In this document: positions 61,521-64,000 of the stretch, one piece after another | How positions within the stretch are numbered: position 1 is the first letter of the stretch | How the letters are laid out: each line of letters opens with the position of its first letter | Assembly: GCF_001458415.1 (NCBI RefSeq) | Contig: NZ_CYSD01000020.1 | Coordinates: forward strand, 1-64,000 | DNA: 64,000 nt | Direction of reading: 5' to 3' | From: Tritonibacter multivorans | GTDB lineage: Bacteria > Pseudomonadota > Alphaproteobacteria > Rhodobacterales > Rhodobacteraceae | Translations under genes and position numbers: made by a program | The notes under the pieces: generated by a model | Databases searched by the model: none | What the model saw: the letters and a program-made list of their open reading frames with translations, nothing else | Told to the model about the DNA's origin: nothing

Positions 61521-62939
61521 ATGGAGGCGATCAAATGTGATGTGCTGGTCATTGGTGCGGGCTCGGGCGGGTTGTCCTTTGCGGCGGGGGCCAGCCAGAT
61601 GGGGGCGGATGTTGTCCTGCTGGAAGGGCATAAAATGGGCGGCGACTGCCTGAACTATGGATGTGTGCCCTCCAAAGCGCTGCTGGCGAGCGGCCATATG
61701 GCCCATGCGCAGGGGCATTCTGCGGCCTATGGTGTGGCCGATGGCGCGCCGCAGGTGGATTACGCCGGGGCCAAGGACCATGTGCAGAACGTGATCGACA
61801 CCATTGCGCCGGTGGACAGTCAGGAACGGTTTGAAGGCTTTGGTGTGCGGGTCATCCGCGAGATGGGCAAGTTTGTCTCGGACCGCGAGGTGGAGGCCGG
61901 GAATTACCGCATCACCGCGCGCCGCATTGTTATTGCCACCGGATCGCATGCCTTTGTGCCGCCGATCAAAGGGCTGGCAGAGGTGGATTACCTCACCAAT
62001 GAAACCCTGTGGGAGCTGCGCGAACAGCCCAAACACCTGCTGATCATTGGTGGCGGCCCCATTGGCATGGAGATGGCGCAGGCGCATCGGCGTTTGGGGT
62101 CCGAGGTCACGGTGATCGAGGCCGACAAAGCGCTGGGCCGGGATGACCCGGAAGCTGCAAGCCTTGTCATCGAGGCGCTGCGCGGCGAAGGCATATCGAT
62201 CCGCGAGAAGACCTTTGCCGATGAGGTGCGCCAGGAGGGCGACGATATTATTGTGCAGACCCGCGACGGCGAAGCCCTTCGGGGCAGTCATCTGCTGGTC
62301 GCCGTGGGCCGTGCCCCCAATACCGAAGGGCTGGACCTGAGCCGCGCGGGGGTGGAGACCACGCCGCAGGGCATTCGGGTCGATGCCAGCCTGCGCACCT
62401 CCAATTCCCGCGTCTATGCCATTGGCGATGTGGCAGGGCAGGGGCAGTTCACCCATATGGCGGGCTATCATGCGGGTGTCATTATCCGGTCGATCCTGTT
62501 TGGCCTGCCCGCCAAGGCCAAGACCGCCCATATCCCCCGTGCCACCTATACCGACCCGGAACTGGCACAGGTTGGCCTGACCGAGGCAGAAGCCCGCGAT
62601 GCGCATGGCGATGCGCTGGAGATCGCGCGCTTTGATTATTCCCATAATGACCGCGCCATTGCGACACGCCAGACGCGCGGGTTTATTAAGGTGATGGTGG
62701 TCAAAGGACGCCCCGTGGGGGCAACGATTGTGGGCCATCAGGCGGGGGAATTGATCGCCACCTGGTCCCTTGCCATCGCCAACCGCTTGAAGATGGGACA
62801 AATTGCCGGCATGGTTGCGCCATATCCGACCATAGCAGAGCTTAACAAACGGGTTGCGGGCGCGTATTTCACGCCTAGGCTCTTTGAGAGTGACCGGGTC
62901 AAACGGGTGGTACGCTTTGTTCAGAAGTGGCTGCCCTAG
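61521..62939 (+). CDS. Flavoprotein pyridine nucleotide-disulfide oxidoreductase
   Basis: This 472-residue protein has the FAD-binding turn GAGSGG (12-17), the redox disulfide CLNYGC (Cys43, Cys48), a NAD(P)-binding GGGPIG, and the FAD site VYAIGDVAG. It resembles mercuric reductase and dihydrolipoamide dehydrogenase. The C-terminal catalytic His of the family (HPT..E) is missing: APYPTIAE stands instead. No vicinal Cys pair at the end, so mercuric reductase is unlikely. The electron acceptor is unknown. It pairs with the membrane gene before it. Confidence 0.85.
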   Translation: MEAIKCDVLVIGAGSGGLSFAAGASQMGADVVLLEGHKMGGDCLNYGCVPSKALLASGHMAHAQGHSAAYGVADGAPQVDYAGAKDHVQNVIDTIAPVDSQERFEGFGVRVIREMGKFVSDREVEAGNYRITARRIVIATGSHAFVPPIKGLAEVDYLTNETLWELREQPKHLLIIGGGPIGMEMAQAHRRLGSEVTVIEADKALGRDDPEAASLVIEALRGEGISIREKTFADEVRQEGDDIIVQTRDGEALRGSHLLVAVGRAPNTEGLDLSRAGVETTPQGIRVDASLRTSNSRVYAIGDVAGQGQFTHMAGYHAGVIIRSILFGLPAKAKTAHIPRATYTDPELAQVGLTEAEARDAHGDALEIARFDYSHNDRAIATRQTRGFIKVMVVKGRPVGATIVGHQAGELIATWSLAIANRLKMGQIAGMVAPYPTIAELNKRVAGAYFTPRLFESDRVKRVVRFVQKWLP

Positions 62940-62954
62940 AGGGGGCGACGCCAC

Positions 62955-64000
62955 ATGCTGAACACGCTTTCGGGCCGTTTCCTGATTCTGACCACGGTTT
63001 TCGTGATGTTGGCCGAGATCCTGATCTTTGTGCCTTCGGTGTCGCGGTTCCGGCTGGATTACCTCAACAACCGGCTGGAACGGGCGCAGCTTGCGTCGCT
63101 GGCCCTGCTGGCGGATGACATGTTGGAGACCGAGCTGGAAGCCGAGCTTCTGGCCAATGCGGGCGTCTTTAACGTGGTCTTGCGCCGCGATGAGATGCGC
63201 CAGCTGGTGCTGTCCTCGCCCATCCCGAAACCCATTGGGGACACGTTTGACTTGCGTATGGGCAGCGCCATGATGCTGATCCGCGATGCGATGATGCGGC
63301 TGGTCACGCCCGAAGAGCAGGTGATCCGGGTGATTGGCGCACCGGTACGCGAGGCGGGTCTGTTGATCGAGGTCACAATGGAAACCGGCCCGCTGAGGGC
63401 GGCGATGATCGATTATGGTCTGCGTATTCTGTTCCTCTCGGCGGTGATCTCGGTCCTGACGGCGCTGTTGCTGTTTGGGGCGGTGCGAATGGTGCTGGTA
63501 AAACCAATCAAAGGCGTGGTGGGCCATATGCAGCGCTATGCCCGCGCGCCCGAAGACGCCCGTGGGATCATCACTCCCAATGCAGGCGTGCGCGAGCTGC
63601 GCGAAGCCGAAGAGGCACTGCTGAGCCTGCAGACCGAACTGACTCAGGCGCTCAAACAAAAAGAACGTCTGGCGCAGCTGGGCGGAGCCGTGGCCAAGAT
63701 CAGCCATGACCTGCGCAATATCCTGACCTCGGCCCAGCTGTTCACCGACCGCATTGAAATGTCCGAGGACCCGCTGGTGCGGCGGCTGGCGCCGAAGCTG
63801 GTGAATTCCATCACCCGCGCGGTGTCGCTGTGCGAGGGCACGCTGGCCTTTGGCCGCGCCGAAGAACCCGCGCCGACCTTCTCTTTGGTGGCCTTGCATG
63901 AGGTCATTGATGACATCGCCGAAAGCGAAACACTGGCCGCCAAAGATGCGCCCGTTGAGATCCTCAATCAGGTGCCTGCCGGATCGACCCTGCGCGGCGA
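62955..64000 (+). CDS. Sensor histidine kinase (partial)
   Basis: The gene runs off the window after 348 codons. Visible are an N-terminal membrane helix (FLILTTVFVMLAEILIFVP), a sensor region of ~130 residues, a second helix near 160-185, a linker, and the phosphoacceptor motif ISHDLRNILTSA with His251. The ATP-binding domain lies outside. It lies 15 bases after the flavoprotein gene. The stimulus is unknown. Confidence 0.88.
   Translation, partial: MLNTLSGRFLILTTVFVMLAEILIFVPSVSRFRLDYLNNRLERAQLASLALLADDMLETELEAELLANAGVFNVVLRRDEMRQLVLSSPIPKPIGDTFDLRMGSAMMLIRDAMMRLVTPEEQVIRVIGAPVREAGLLIEVTMETGPLRAAMIDYGLRILFLSAVISVLTALLLFGAVRMVLVKPIKGVVGHMQRYARAPEDARGIITPNAGVRELREAEEALLSLQTELTQALKQKERLAQLGGAVAKISHDLRNILTSAQLFTDRIEMSEDPLVRRLAPKLVNSITRAVSLCEGTLAFGRAEEPAPTFSLVALHEVIDDIAESETLAAKDAPVEILNQVPAGSTLRG

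Noticed and set aside
61521-62939. Mercuric reductase
   Set aside because: The C-terminal vicinal Cys pair and a mer operon are absent, so only the broader flavoprotein family is claimed.
61410-63899. 829-codon minus-strand open frame over the flavoprotein and the histidine kinase
   Set aside because: It is antisense to a flavoprotein with clear motifs, and its composition is typical of shadow frames.
1-64000. tRNA, rRNA, CRISPR array, insertion sequence or prophage
   Set aside because: No cloverleaf with the usual TTCGANTC arm, no rRNA, no regularly spaced repeats and no transposase or integrase gene was seen by eye.

Overview
The window is bacterial, GC-rich (roughly 60% by eye) and densely coded. 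It looks like a marine member of the Roseobacter group (Rhodobacteraceae, Alphaproteobacteria). The evidence is the aapJQMP amino-acid transporter, the RibH2-type lumazine synthase behind an FMN riboswitch, the ATP12 chaperone, a short adenylate kinase, a DUF1127/CcsR-like sRNA locus, and an rpmH-rnpA-yidD...yidC-engB...argB cluster. No rRNA, tRNA, CRISPR array, transposase or phage gene is visible.

Region 1 (1-28.6 kb) is the tuf/S10/spc/alpha ribosomal superoperon, but it is broken into separate blocks. Gene order is kept: tuf | rpsJ rplC rplD rplW | rplB rpsS rplV rpsC rplP | rpmC rpsQ rplN rplX rplE rpsN rpsH rplF rplR rpsE rpmD | rplO secY adk | rpsM rpsK rpoA rplQ. The breaks are filled with unrelated genes and mostly marked by intrinsic terminators. 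tuf-rpsJ holds a Fic AMP-transferase gene. rplW-rplB holds two lipoprotein genes and a cold-shock gene. rplP-rpmC holds a small hypothetical gene, an orphan periplasmic binding protein, an NmrA-like oxidoreductase, a 2OG-Fe(II) oxygenase, an alpha/beta hydrolase and a Doc-type toxin. rpmD-rplO holds a PF03640 secreted protein, a second orphan binding protein, DUF1127 with a CcsR-like sRNA, a Gfo/Idh/MocA oxidoreductase and a SUKH protein. adk-rpsM holds a BLUF photoreceptor gene.

Region 2 (28.6-41.6 kb) holds a PhnA-type zinc-ribbon protein, two YitT-family paralogues around an opposed membrane-protein gene, and a MATE exporter. It also holds a feedback-type DAHP synthase preceded by an aromatic-rich leader peptide and attenuator, a DegP/HtrA protease with rarA, a Tat-exported multicopper oxidase, and the set crcB-rluC-HAD-ATP12.

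Region 3 (41.6-53.1 kb) holds the aapJQMP operon, FMN-riboswitch-controlled ribH2, a cupin, a SixA-like phosphatase, a 4Fe-4S protein, argB, an SDR enzyme, and a PepSY-TM/DUF2946 pair.

Region 4 (53.1-64 kb) is the minus-strand cluster rpmH-rnpA-yidD-[DUF4344 metallopeptidase]-ttcA-[EAL protein]-yidC-engB. It is followed on the plus strand by a TVP38/TMEM64 membrane protein, a flavoprotein disulfide reductase and the start of a sensor histidine kinase that runs off the end.

The points most worth follow-up are the fragmented ribosomal operon carrying two separate Fic/Doc enzymes, the two-hairpin anti-Shine-Dalgarno sRNA downstream of DUF1127, and the Phe/Trp/Tyr attenuator in front of DAHP synthase.
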